Position numbers and translations under genes: made by a program | NCBI GenBank assembly: GCA_934234215.1 | Contig: CAKQHB010000003.1 | Coordinates: 1-64,000 of the forward strand | From: an uncultured Cuneatibacter sp. | GTDB lineage: Bacteria; Bacillota; Clostridia; Lachnospirales; Lachnospiraceae | Length of the DNA stretch: 64,000 nucleotides | Direction of reading: 5' to 3' | Part shown: one piece after another, positions 41,391 through 49,437 of the stretch | Layout: every line of letters starts with the position of its first letter | Numbering within the stretch: position 1 is the first letter of the stretch | The notes under the pieces: model-generated | The model's input: the letters and a program-made list of their open reading frames with translations, nothing else | Database searches by the model: none | What the model was told of the DNA's origin: nothing

Positions 41391-41422
41391 AAAAAGATTG
41401 CGCAACTGCACGCAATCTTTCT
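41391..41422 (-). terminator. Terminator-like hairpin between fakA and recG
   Basis: AAAGATTGCG (41393-41402) pairs with CGCAATCTTT (41411-41420) and is followed on the minus strand by TTTTTCTG. It may partly end the asp23-fakA transcript; no clear promoter for recG is visible after it. Confidence 0.65.
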
Positions 41423-41467
41423 GCTGTTTTCGTTCTCACAGCCAAGAAGCTGTAGAAACGCTCTTTG

Positions 41468-43138
41468 TTATTCTACGGACATAATGTAATAATATACGGG
41501 CTGACCGCCGAAATGTACTTCTACATCACAGCTGTCAAACTTCTCTTCTAACTTTGCAGCAAGTACCTGTGCCTGCTCTTCGGTCGTCTCAGCGCCATAG
41601 TAAACACTGATCAGCTCAGACTCATCGTCTACCATGCAGCCCAATGTCTCGACTGCAATGTCATCCATATCACGGCCAACTGCCAGAATACCGGAATCGC
41701 CAAGTCCCATAAAGTCGCCCTCATGGATCTCCTTGTCGTCAATGATTGTGTTGCGCACCGCATAAGTAACCTGTGCGGACTTTACGCGGCGCATCTCACG
41801 GGTCATGTTCTCTGCATTCTCCTCCGGAGTGCTCTCTGGGTTAAAGTTGATCGCTGCTGCGATACCCTGCGGTACAGTGGTGCTGGGGATCACCATGATC
41901 TTCTTCTCTTTTGTCAGCTTGCATGCCTGCTCTGCTGCAAGAATGATATTCTTGTTGTTCGGAAGAATGTAGATCGTCTCTGCGTGAACCTTCTCGATGG
42001 CATTCAGCATGTCCTCGGTACTTGGGTTCATAGTCTGTCCACCTTCAATCAGATGATCGATGCCAAGGCTGGTGAAGATCTCGTTCAGTCCCTCGCCAAC
42101 GGAAACGGAAATGAATCCGTAAGGCTTCATGGGAATTTCCTCTTCCGGCTCTAATACATCGGGACCGCGATCCTTACCGGAATTGCGGAATAAAGTCTCT
42201 TTGTGCTCCTCGCGCATGTTGTCGATCTTTAACTTCGTCAGAGAACCGTAGGTCAGCGCCTTCTGGATTGCAAGACCCGGATCATTGGTGTGAACGTGGA
42301 TCTTTACAATATCGTCATCGGCAACGCAAACGATAGAATCACCGATAGACTCCAGATATGCCTTCATCTCTCTCTCATCTGCGGAGGAGAACTCTTTCTC
42401 TAACAGAATGATGAACTCGGTGCAATAGCCGAACTTAATATCTGCGGTGTCGATGTTCTCACGGTCTACAGACTGTGTATTTGCAGCAGGAGCCGGTGCC
42501 TCTACAGAAATCGTGATTTCTTTGCCCATGTAGCCGTCAAAAGCACCCTTTAATACCTGCATCAGACCCTGTCCGCCGGAATCCACAACACCTGCCTGCT
42601 TCAAAACCGGCAGCATCTCCGGTGTCTGACCCAGCACATAATCGCCGTGCTCTAAGATCTGCTCCAGAAAGCTCTTCATATCGGTCTCGCTGACAGCCAG
42701 CTCGGCAGCTCTCTCGGAAATTCCTCTGGCAACTGTCAGGATCGTACCTTCCTTCGGCTTCATAACAGCCTTGTAAGCAGTTTCTGTTGCTCTTGCAAAA
42801 GCATTTGCAAGGGTCGGAATATCAATCTGCTCTGCGGTCTTGATCTCCTTGCAGAAGCCTCTGAGTAACTGAGATAAAATAACACCGGAATTTCCTCTCG
42901 CTCCACGCAGGGAACCGGAAGAGATCGCCTTGGAAAGCGTCTCCATCGTAACATCGGTCAGAGCTGTTACTTCTTTCACTGCGGAAAGAATCGTCAGCGT
43001 CATATTCGTACCGGTATCTCCGTCCGGAACCGGGAATACATTCAGATCATTGATCCATTCTTTGTTAGCTTCCAGATTCTGTGCGCCTGCAAGAAACATC
43101 TTCTTGAGCAGAATCTGATCGATTTGATTGACTGGCAC
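41468..43138 (-). CDS. fakA: Fatty acid kinase FakA (DAK2-domain, YloV)
   Basis: This 556-aa kinase phosphorylates fatty acids bound to a FakB partner for phospholipid synthesis. The DAK2/DhaL domain holds NVFPVPDGDTGTNMTLT and SLRGARGNSGVILSQLLRG, and a second domain ends in FGGQPVYYYIMSVE. No FakB (DegV) gene lies in the window. asp23 precedes it, the standard yloU-yloV pair of Firmicutes. Confidence 0.92.
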   Translation of the reverse strand: MPVNQIDQILLKKMFLAGAQNLEANKEWINDLNVFPVPDGDTGTNMTLTILSAVKEVTALTDVTMETLSKAISSGSLRGARGNSGVILSQLLRGFCKEIKTAEQIDIPTLANAFARATETAYKAVMKPKEGTILTVARGISERAAELAVSETDMKSFLEQILEHGDYVLGQTPEMLPVLKQAGVVDSGGQGLMQVLKGAFDGYMGKEITISVEAPAPAANTQSVDRENIDTADIKFGYCTEFIILLEKEFSSADEREMKAYLESIGDSIVCVADDDIVKIHVHTNDPGLAIQKALTYGSLTKLKIDNMREEHKETLFRNSGKDRGPDVLEPEEEIPMKPYGFISVSVGEGLNEIFTSLGIDHLIEGGQTMNPSTEDMLNAIEKVHAETIYILPNNKNIILAAEQACKLTKEKKIMVIPSTTVPQGIAAAINFNPESTPEENAENMTREMRRVKSAQVTYAVRNTIIDDKEIHEGDFMGLGDSGILAVGRDMDDIAVETLGCMVDDESELISVYYGAETTEEQAQVLAAKLEEKFDSCDVEVHFGGQPVYYYIMSVE

Positions 43139-43166
43139 GTCAGGTCCTCCTTAACATACGTTAAAA

Positions 43167-43523
43167 TTAGTCGATCACCCGTACACCTTCAACGAAGATG
43201 TTGATTTTCTCTACGGTAAGACCGGTAAACTCTTCTACCTTATACTTTACATTGGATACCAGGTTATCTGCAACTGCAGAAATGCTGACACCATAGGATA
43301 CGATCACATGGAAATCAATCGTCAGCTTGTTATCATTCAGTGTGACATTGATTCCGTGTGTCAGACTCTCCTTCTTCAGGAGCTTTACAAGGCCGTCTTT
43401 CATACTGATGGCTGCCATACCGACAATACCAAAACACTCGACTGCACAGGTACCGGCATATTTTGCGATCACGTCCAGGTCGATCATGATGTCGCCCAAC
43501 TGATTCGTAATGCGTCCTTTCAT
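43167..43523 (-). CDS. Asp23/Gls24 family protein (YloU)
   Basis: This 118-aa alkaline-shock-type protein has the family blocks KYAGTCAVECFGIVGMAA, VNVTLNDNKLTIDFHVIV-type strands and VEEFTGLTVEKINIFVEGVRV. Homologues bind the membrane or cell envelope stress pathways; YloU is regularly encoded before fakA. ATG 43523 has GGAGGT upstream. The 247-base gap to rpmB holds the rpmB promoter and an AT-rich stretch (TATAAT near 43634) likely to serve this gene. Confidence 0.9.
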   Translation of the reverse strand: MKGRITNQLGDIMIDLDVIAKYAGTCAVECFGIVGMAAISMKDGLVKLLKKESLTHGINVTLNDNKLTIDFHVIVSYGVSISAVADNLVSNVKYKVEEFTGLTVEKINIFVEGVRVID

Positions 43524-43696
43524 AGAATACCTCCATCTGTCATTCTCTGCACGATCTGAAATGGTTGTGTACAGGAAATGATTTTTCATCCGTGCGCAAC
43601 AGGGCACACTAATAAAATTATTATATACTGAAACCGGCGAAAAAGGAATAGTTTTCCGCTTATTTTTTTGTTTTTGAAAAAAATCGAAAAATGTAC

Positions 43697-43725
43697 TTGC
43701 GTTATTGGGAGATATCTGCTATTAT
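43697..43725 (+). promoter_or_regulatory. rpmB promoter
   Basis: TTGCGT, 17-base spacer, TATTAT, 46 bases before the rpmB ATG. Confidence 0.75.
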
Positions 43726-43770
43726 ATCTTTGTTATGCCTGATGGTAAATATACGGAAGGAGGTGCGATC

Positions 43771-43956
43771 ATGGCAAAGTGTGATATCTGTCAGAAAGAT
43801 GGCCACTTCGGTAATAATGTCAGCCATTCCCATAGAAGATCTAATCATATGTGGAAGGCCAACGTAAAGTGCGTAAAGGTTAAAGTGAACGGCGGATCCA
43901 AGAGAATGCACGTTTGTACTTCATGCTTGAAGTCCGGTCTGGTTGAGAGAGCATAA
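43771..43956 (+). CDS. rpmB: 50S ribosomal protein L28
   Basis: This 61-aa ribosomal protein starts MAKCDICQK after GGAGGT. The pair CxxC near the N-terminus and CTSC near the C-terminus make a zinc ribbon, the C+ version of L28. It is divergent from asp23-fakA, the arrangement common in Firmicutes, and is followed by a strong terminator. Confidence 0.97.
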   Translation: MAKCDICQKDGHFGNNVSHSHRRSNHMWKANVKCVKVKVNGGSKRMHVCTSCLKSGLVERA

Positions 43957-43979
43957 TGCACATCGAATGCGCTATGAAT

Positions 43980-44030
43980 AAGGGGCATCGTAGAGTCAGT
44001 TTCTGATTCTGCGGTGCCTTTTATTTTTTT
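43980..44030 (+). terminator. rpmB terminator
   Basis: A long imperfect stem (GGGGCATCGTAGAGTCAG with CTGATTCTGCGGTGCC) is followed by TTTTATTTTTTT. Repeat copy C starts inside this T-tract. Confidence 0.88.
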
Positions 44031-44092
44031 ATAGGAAATTGCGCTGCATTTCCTATGACGCAAAAAAGCGCTCCGCGTGGATCGCACTGCGG
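44030..44092 (+). repeat. Terminator-linked structured repeat, copy C (3'-truncated)
   Basis: Hairpin 1 is TATAGGAAA with TTTCCTATGA, and the core GCGCTCCGCGTGGATCGCAC plus GCGGCGGAA is identical to copy A. After that the sequence runs into the convergent terminator; the 3' half of stem 2 and hairpin 3 are missing. Confidence 0.8.
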
Positions 44093-44101
44093 CGGAAAAG
44101 C

Positions 44102-44156
44102 AAAAAGAGTAATCCTCTAAAACTGGTACAATTGTTTTATACGGATTACTCTTTTC
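44102..44156 (-). terminator. Terminator of the small membrane protein and gerW unit
   Basis: AAAAGAGTAATCC (44103-44115) pairs with GGATTACTCTTTT (44143-44155), followed by T-rich sequence on both strands. It ends the minus-strand unit coming from gerW. Confidence 0.8.
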
Positions 44157-44186
44157 GCATTTGCGGAGTGTTTCTCTCGATTAAGT

Positions 44187-44324
44187 TTAACATCGAAACA
44201 TATGATAGCCGACAAGCATGAGTCCAAGGATGAGAAAGCTGGTATAAAAACGAATGGGAAACAGGATCATAAGTCCCATGCCGAAGCCAATACAAAACAG
44301 CATTAAACCAATCTTTCGTTTCAT
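44187..44324 (-). CDS. Small hydrophobic protein, 45 aa
   Basis: A short gene reads MKRKIGLMLFCIGFGMGLM on the minus strand and continues through LILGLMLVGYHMF to a Cys before TAA. Two hydrophobic stretches separated by FPIRFY suggest a two-helix membrane protein. Its position 70 bases after gerW and directly before a terminator supports expression. It resembles short conserved clostridial proteins of unknown function. The ribosome-binding site is weak (AGAAG). Confidence 0.6.
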   Translation of the reverse strand: MKRKIGLMLFCIGFGMGLMILFPIRFYTSFLILGLMLVGYHMFRC

Positions 44325-44394
44325 TATTACTTCTGCTTTCCAGAACATAAATGCTTACTATATTTCTATGCTGAGAACTCTTTCACTAGACGAA

Positions 44395-44799
44395 TTAAAT
44401 TAAGTCGCTGTCACCGGAGGTTTTGATGTCCTGCACTGCGGCATCGACATCGGGATCTTCGTCTTTGCCGGTGAATTTATTGATGATGTCCGGCACGATG
44501 TCTAACAGACGACTGACAGAATCCCGGTCTTTGATGTTGATGACACGGGTGGTGCCGTCTTTCATAACAAGAACTGCGGACGGGGAGATCTTGCCGGTCA
44601 CGCCGCCTGCACCGCTGTTCTTGCCGGGCTTTGTGAATGCGCCTGCGCCCATGCCGAACTGCACATCTGCCAACGGCAGAATGGTCGCATCTTTCACGGT
44701 GATCGGCTCACCCACAACGGTCTTTGTGGACAGATACAGGTTCAGATTTTTCATCAGAGTCTCTACTGTCTCATTCAAGGTCAATTTTTCTTTTTCCAT
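44395..44799 (-). CDS. gerW: GerW/YtfJ sporulation protein
   Basis: This 134-aa GerW-family protein is needed for normal germination of Bacillus spores. Family features are LMKNLNLYLSTKTVVGEPI, ADVQFGMGAGAF and GAGGVTGKISPSAVLV. The ATG at 44799 has GGAGG five bases upstream. The DUF2953 gene upstream is the usual YtfI partner. Confidence 0.93.
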   Translation of the reverse strand: MEKEKLTLNETVETLMKNLNLYLSTKTVVGEPITVKDATILPLADVQFGMGAGAFTKPGKNSGAGGVTGKISPSAVLVMKDGTTRVINIKDRDSVSRLLDIVPDIINKFTGKDEDPDVDAAVQDIKTSGDSDLI

Positions 44800-44818
44800 T
44801 GCTTCCTCCATTCTGCCA

Positions 44819-45781
44819 TCAGGCTTCCTGTTTCCATTTTTTCAGAACAGCCCGCACAAAGCGGACATTGCGGCTGAACAATACCTGAAGCACATTCAGG
44901 AGCAGCCAGCCCGGAATGATTCTTCCGGATAAATTCAGGCTGCCGTCCAGCACCTTTTCCTCGTAGTCTGGTTCAAACTCCACTTGTTCTCCGTACAGAG
45001 GATAGAGCATAGAGGCAAACACGAGAATCTGTCCCATCAATCCCGGACTGTCCGGAAAACCAATATGAATCCATCCCTGCATCCGACGGGGGCGTATGTG
45101 TTGCAAAATTCTCCAGATATTGCGCTTCACGAGACGAATCGCTGCCTGCGTCCGCTCATGGAAAAGAAGTTTCTTTCCTTTTTCCAGCTTTTCCTGGGCA
45201 TCCTCGTATCGCTCGTGCAAGGAGGTATACGTTTCTTTTATGCGTTCAACCAGAGCATACACACACTCTTTCAAACTTTTCTTTTCGGTCTCAGGCTTCT
45301 TTTTTGCATCCGGATCCTGCACCGGACTTTTACCGGCTGTCGCTGCTTTCTGCTCGCTGTGCGGATCAGGAGAAGACTTTCTGGAAGTGGCTTCGTGCTT
45401 CTCTTCTACTGCTGCGGCCGGGAGCTCTTTTGGTTCTTCCGAAGAAGACTTCGGGGACTCCACGGATTCTGAAGACACCTCGTCCTTTTCTTCCTCCCCG
45501 GAGTGTCCTGCTCCGAGGGGGATTTCTTTTTTGAAAAGAGGAATTCCTACAAGCCGTAGGCAAATCTGTAGTTTCCGATCTGCGAAGATGATTCCGGCAT
45601 ACACCAAATGAAACAGCCAGGAGACCGTTCCGTTTGCATGGATCTGATCGCTTTGCTTGTCTGCGGTGAGTCGGTAGCGCAGTGGGACAAATAAAATGAG
45701 CAGAACCAGCAACAACAGCAAAAGCAGGATTCCCAGAAGCAGCATGCCGATCCCTTTTAGAATCCATCCCAGTATCTTCAT
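44819..45781 (-). CDS. DUF2953 protein (YtfI-like)
   Basis: This 320-aa protein has an N-terminal membrane helix rich in Leu (about 5-33), then a soluble domain, a charged low-complexity spacer of Glu, Lys, Ser and Pro (about 95-155), and the DUF2953 end (RPRRMQGWIHIGFPDSPGLMG). DUF2953 genes stand next to gerW in spore formers, so a sporulation role is inferred. Confidence 0.85.
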   Translation of the reverse strand: MKILGWILKGIGMLLLGILLLLLLLVLLILFVPLRYRLTADKQSDQIHANGTVSWLFHLVYAGIIFADRKLQICLRLVGIPLFKKEIPLGAGHSGEEEKDEVSSESVESPKSSSEEPKELPAAAVEEKHEATSRKSSPDPHSEQKAATAGKSPVQDPDAKKKPETEKKSLKECVYALVERIKETYTSLHERYEDAQEKLEKGKKLLFHERTQAAIRLVKRNIWRILQHIRPRRMQGWIHIGFPDSPGLMGQILVFASMLYPLYGEQVEFEPDYEEKVLDGSLNLSGRIIPGWLLLNVLQVLFSRNVRFVRAVLKKWKQEA

Positions 45782-46101
45782 CCGGAAAACCTCTCCTGCT
45801 TAAAATATTTTTTGACCTGAAGATCGCCGGCAGCTGCCCACACATCTTCGAGAATGTGCTGGATGATTTCGATTGCCTCGGGTTCTCCGAGGGCAATGCC
45901 AACGATCTTTGGATCGGCGTCCTGCATCCACGGCATCAACAACTGCCAGGAAGGATAATATTCCAACAGATCCGACTCTGTCTGTGCCAATGCAATAATC
46001 CAGGTGTCCGGCAGAATCTCCTGATTTTTGATCTGCTGAACTCTTTTTTTGTAAGTGCGGCTTTTGCCGTCACCATAATACAACGTCTGATACCACTTCA
46101 T
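45778..46101 (-). CDS. Unknown small protein, 107 aa
   Basis: This soluble protein begins MKWYQTLYYGDGKSRTYKK and has no recognised motif. It overlaps the DUF2953 gene by four bases and lies 12 bases after the 482-aa unknown gene, so the three form one translation-coupled unit with gerW. Several Trp and acidic residues suggest a compact globular fold. Function unknown. Confidence 0.6.
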   Translation of the reverse strand: MKWYQTLYYGDGKSRTYKKRVQQIKNQEILPDTWIIALAQTESDLLEYYPSWQLLMPWMQDADPKIVGIALGEPEAIEIIQHILEDVWAAAGDLQVKKYFKQERFSG

Positions 46102-46113
46102 GTGGCGGCTCCT

Positions 46114-47562
46114 TTACTCCTCCCGCAGGAAGGACTCCAGAATCTCAACGCAGGCTGTTTTTTCTGCCGCATCCTTGCAGTTTACAAGGCTGGAAGAAAT
46201 ATATTCCCGCAGCTCTTCGTAGGTCATCAGAAACGGCGGAAGGAAGGTCAGAATCTTTGCCATCACCGCACGCATCCGATATTTCGGGATTTCGTGGAAC
46301 GAATCTTTTAATTCGGTATAAAGTGCTGCAAACTGCTCCTGCAGATAGCTCTCAGTGCAGGGATCTTTTGCGTCCTTTGCATCTTCTAACTCAACATACA
46401 GGCTGCCGGACATCAGACGGCTGATGTAATCCAGTTTGTGATAGATCTTATCCAGCATCAGGTTTTCAATCCGGCTGTTGTTTGTCTCAGTGATCTCATT
46501 TAGAGAAGAAATACCTGCCTGCCAGGAACCTGCGATCTGCTCCTGCTTGCCCTCCAGTGCTTCAAACAGCTGATAAACAGATTCTTCCACCGGATCACAG
46601 CCACCTGCTGCAAACAGCCCGGAAACAGCACCAAGGATCTCACCGATCCGTTGCTTTTCTTCTACTTCTGCCATTGCATAGGGCAGAGCCAACAACTGTA
46701 CATACAAATCATTCACCAGCTCCGTCAAAAGAGAGGTCAGGCTGATGAGCTGCTGCAGGCGCTCACCGTCCTGCTTCATCTGGTGCTGCAGCTGCTCAAA
46801 CTGCGCAGCGTCCAGATTTTCATAATCTGCATTCTGGAGGATCTGAATGCCCTCATAGAGTACGGTGTAATCCTCTTTCAGATGAGCCGGCTCCGTCAGA
46901 AGAGCACTTGTCCGGATCATGTATAAAATGTCGTCCAGACTCTTCTTCTCGCCGCCCTTGTAGATTGTCAGACCACTCTCTAAAATCTGGAAGAAGCGGC
47001 TTCTTGTCATACGCATCGGCAGCTGTTCGATGACCTGTGTGCATTTCATGCGCATGAGCTGTTTATCGGATGTGATATACGCCATCAGTGCGTTTGTCAG
47101 CGTGTCGTCGTCATAATGATCGGGCAGGGTTGCTCCGGTGAACAGCGCTTCCTTGCGGTTCAGGCAATATTCATAGATCGTGTAACGGTCTGCCAGTGCA
47201 GTCAGACTGGTCATGACATCCGTGGTATCTTTTCGCAGCTGATCTACAGCTTGAACCGCCTGCTCCAGCGTCTCGCCGTCCTGCTCCTCAGAGAGAAGAA
47301 CGCGCACCTGTTCGTTCAGACTGTCCACTGCTTTCTGAAGCTTTTCCGGCATCCAATCGGAAGTGCCGTCGGAGAACTGTTCTGCCTGTGCAAAACTCTT
47401 TCTTTCCTGCAGTGCTTCATAAAAAGTGACATAATTCATGACGAAACGCAGAGAGGAAAGTCTATGAGACAGATTCATCATCTGATTTCCATAGCCGGAA
47501 AGGGAATGATCCAGATCCTTTCCCCGTTCAATGTTCGCAAGATATTGATTTACTGATGGCAT
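46114..47562 (-). CDS. Unknown helical protein, 482 aa
   Basis: This acidic, nearly all-helical cytoplasmic protein has no signal peptide or membrane segment and no recognised family. Regular heptad-like stretches (LQQLISLTSLLTELVND, EQFAALYTELKDSFHEI) suggest a helical-bundle scaffold. It lies 19 bases after cinA and before the 107-aa unknown protein and the DUF2953-gerW pair, so it may be part of a sporulation-related unit (inference). Confidence 0.6.
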   Translation of the reverse strand: MPSVNQYLANIERGKDLDHSLSGYGNQMMNLSHRLSSLRFVMNYVTFYEALQERKSFAQAEQFSDGTSDWMPEKLQKAVDSLNEQVRVLLSEEQDGETLEQAVQAVDQLRKDTTDVMTSLTALADRYTIYEYCLNRKEALFTGATLPDHYDDDTLTNALMAYITSDKQLMRMKCTQVIEQLPMRMTRSRFFQILESGLTIYKGGEKKSLDDILYMIRTSALLTEPAHLKEDYTVLYEGIQILQNADYENLDAAQFEQLQHQMKQDGERLQQLISLTSLLTELVNDLYVQLLALPYAMAEVEEKQRIGEILGAVSGLFAAGGCDPVEESVYQLFEALEGKQEQIAGSWQAGISSLNEITETNNSRIENLMLDKIYHKLDYISRLMSGSLYVELEDAKDAKDPCTESYLQEQFAALYTELKDSFHEIPKYRMRAVMAKILTFLPPFLMTYEELREYISSSLVNCKDAAEKTACVEILESFLREE

Positions 47563-47581
47563 AATCCTTTTTTACTCCTTG

Positions 47582-48871
47582 TTACTTTTTCTTGTCCGGT
47601 GCTTTTTTCACCGGGGCGGATTCTGCGGTGCGGCGCACCAGATCCAGTGCACGGATCACCGTCTGTTCCCGTACTTTTGCCCGGTTGCCGTTAAATACAT
47701 GGCGTTCTACCGTGACTTCCTCACCGCAGGCACATGCGATATAGACAAGTCCTACGGGCTTTTCCGGAGTGCCGCCGTCCGGGCCGGCAATTCCGGTGAC
47801 TGCAACAGCGATGTCCGCTTTTGCAGCATCCGCTGCGCCAAATGCCATTTCACAGGCAGTTTCTTCGCTGACAGCGCCATATTCCTTTAAAGTAGACTTC
47901 TTGACATGCAGTCTGCGGTGCTTTGCCTGATTGGAATAGGTGACAGCAGCCTCGTAAAAGACATCGGAAGCACCGGCAACATTGACAATGCGACCGGCAA
48001 TCAGACCACCGGTACAGGATTCTGCGGTTGTCAGTGTCATGCCTTTCTTTTTCAGAAGGCATACAACCGCTTCCTCCAGAGTTTCATTTTCTTTGGTCGT
48101 GTAAATAGCAGCGCCAAAGCGCTTTTTCAATTCTTTTAAAAGCGGCTTTTTCAGCTCTTTTGCTTCCTTCTTTGTGGGAGCGGCTGCGGTGACGCGGAAA
48201 TGAACCTCCGATGTCTTGGCATAAGGGGCAATGGTGGGATTGGTCTGCTTGTCGATCAAATCCAAAATCATCGTCTCCGCCTCGCTTTCTCCGATACCAC
48301 AAACCTTTACCATATCGGAGACGAGAACCATCGACTGTTTTTTCTTCAGCCACGGCACAACTTTCTTTTCAAACATGGGCAGAAGCTCATTGGGCGGACC
48401 GGGCAGCAAAATAGCGGTATGTCCTTCCGGAATCAGATCACTCTTTTTGGCAGTAAGCAGCAGTCCGGGAGCGGTTCCGTTGTCGTTTTCCAGAATTTTG
48501 GCTCCTTCCGGCACCATTGCCTGACGCCAGTTGTTATCCGGAGCCGTTCTGCCGGTGCGGGCAAAATAATCCTCAATCCGCTTTTTCGTGGTGGAGTCTT
48601 CGGACAACTGCCAGCCGAACACCTCCGCGGTCATCTCGCGGGTAATATCATCCTCTGTGGGTCCGAGACCGCCGGTTAAGATCACAAGTTCCACACGGTT
48701 TAATGCGGTGCGGACAGCGTCTTTCAGGCGTTCCGGATTATCCCCCACAACAGACTGATACAGGACCGGATAGCCAAGTCCGGTCAATTGCTTTGCTAAA
48801 TACTGCGCATTGGTATTGACAATATTGCCCATGAGCAGCTCGGTTCCTACTGAGATCAGTTCAACGTCCAT
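47582..48871 (-). CDS. cinA: CinA, competence/damage-inducible protein A
   Basis: This 429-aa protein has an N-terminal MoCF-like domain (MDVELISVGTELLMGNIVN, ILTGGLGPTEDDIT) and a C-terminal nicotinamide-nucleotide amidase domain (TTAESCTGGLIAGRI, TGIAGPDGGTPEKPVG). It functions in NAD recycling and DNA repair or competence. pgsA lies just upstream, the pgsA-cinA order of Firmicutes. Confidence 0.95.
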   Translation of the reverse strand: MDVELISVGTELLMGNIVNTNAQYLAKQLTGLGYPVLYQSVVGDNPERLKDAVRTALNRVELVILTGGLGPTEDDITREMTAEVFGWQLSEDSTTKKRIEDYFARTGRTAPDNNWRQAMVPEGAKILENDNGTAPGLLLTAKKSDLIPEGHTAILLPGPPNELLPMFEKKVVPWLKKKQSMVLVSDMVKVCGIGESEAETMILDLIDKQTNPTIAPYAKTSEVHFRVTAAAPTKKEAKELKKPLLKELKKRFGAAIYTTKENETLEEAVVCLLKKKGMTLTTAESCTGGLIAGRIVNVAGASDVFYEAAVTYSNQAKHRRLHVKKSTLKEYGAVSEETACEMAFGAADAAKADIAVAVTGIAGPDGGTPEKPVGLVYIACACGEEVTVERHVFNGNRAKVREQTVIRALDLVRRTAESAPVKKAPDKKK

Positions 48872-48891
48872 GTCTGATTTCTCCCTGTTTT

Positions 48892-49437
48892 TTATTCGTC
48901 TTTCATGACAAACCAGTTTTTATACAGATAGTCTGCCAGTGAAATCACAGTCAGTACCAGTGATGCGTATACCAAAATCTGCTGCAGCCAGTAGAAGAAA
49001 GCACCGGGCAGACTGGCAATGACAACGCATACCATTACCATCTGACAGATTGTCTTGCTCTTGCCCCACCAGGATGCGGCGAGAACCACACCCTTGTCTG
49101 ATGCAACAAGACGAAATCCACTGATGACAAATTCTCTTGCAATGATAATCAAAACGATCCAGGTGGGGATCGCCTGTGTGTGCACAAAGCAGATCAGCGC
49201 GGAGCACACCAGCAGCTTATCTGCCAACGGGTCCATAAATTTTCCGAAGTTCGTGATCAGCTTGTACTTTCTTGCAAGATAGCCGTCTAAGGTATCCGTC
49301 AGGCCGGCAACGATAAAGATACCAAGCGCGACATATTTCTGACCGGCAAATCCGAAATCAGCCAGCATAAACAGTACAAAAAACGGTACAAGGATCACAC
49401 GCAGCATGGTCAGTTTATTTGGAAGATTTAATTTCAT
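48892..49437 (-). CDS. pgsA: CDP-diacylglycerol-glycerol-3-phosphate phosphatidyltransferase
   Basis: This 181-aa membrane enzyme commits CDP-diacylglycerol to phosphatidylglycerol. It contains the CDP-alcohol phosphotransferase motif DGYLARKYKLITNFGKFMDPLADK. Five to six hydrophobic segments are visible. Its ATG overlaps the rimO stop by four bases. Confidence 0.95.
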   Translation of the reverse strand: MKLNLPNKLTMLRVILVPFFVLFMLADFGFAGQKYVALGIFIVAGLTDTLDGYLARKYKLITNFGKFMDPLADKLLVCSALICFVHTQAIPTWIVLIIIAREFVISGFRLVASDKGVVLAASWWGKSKTICQMVMVCVVIASLPGAFFYWLQQILVYASLVLTVISLADYLYKNWFVMKDE

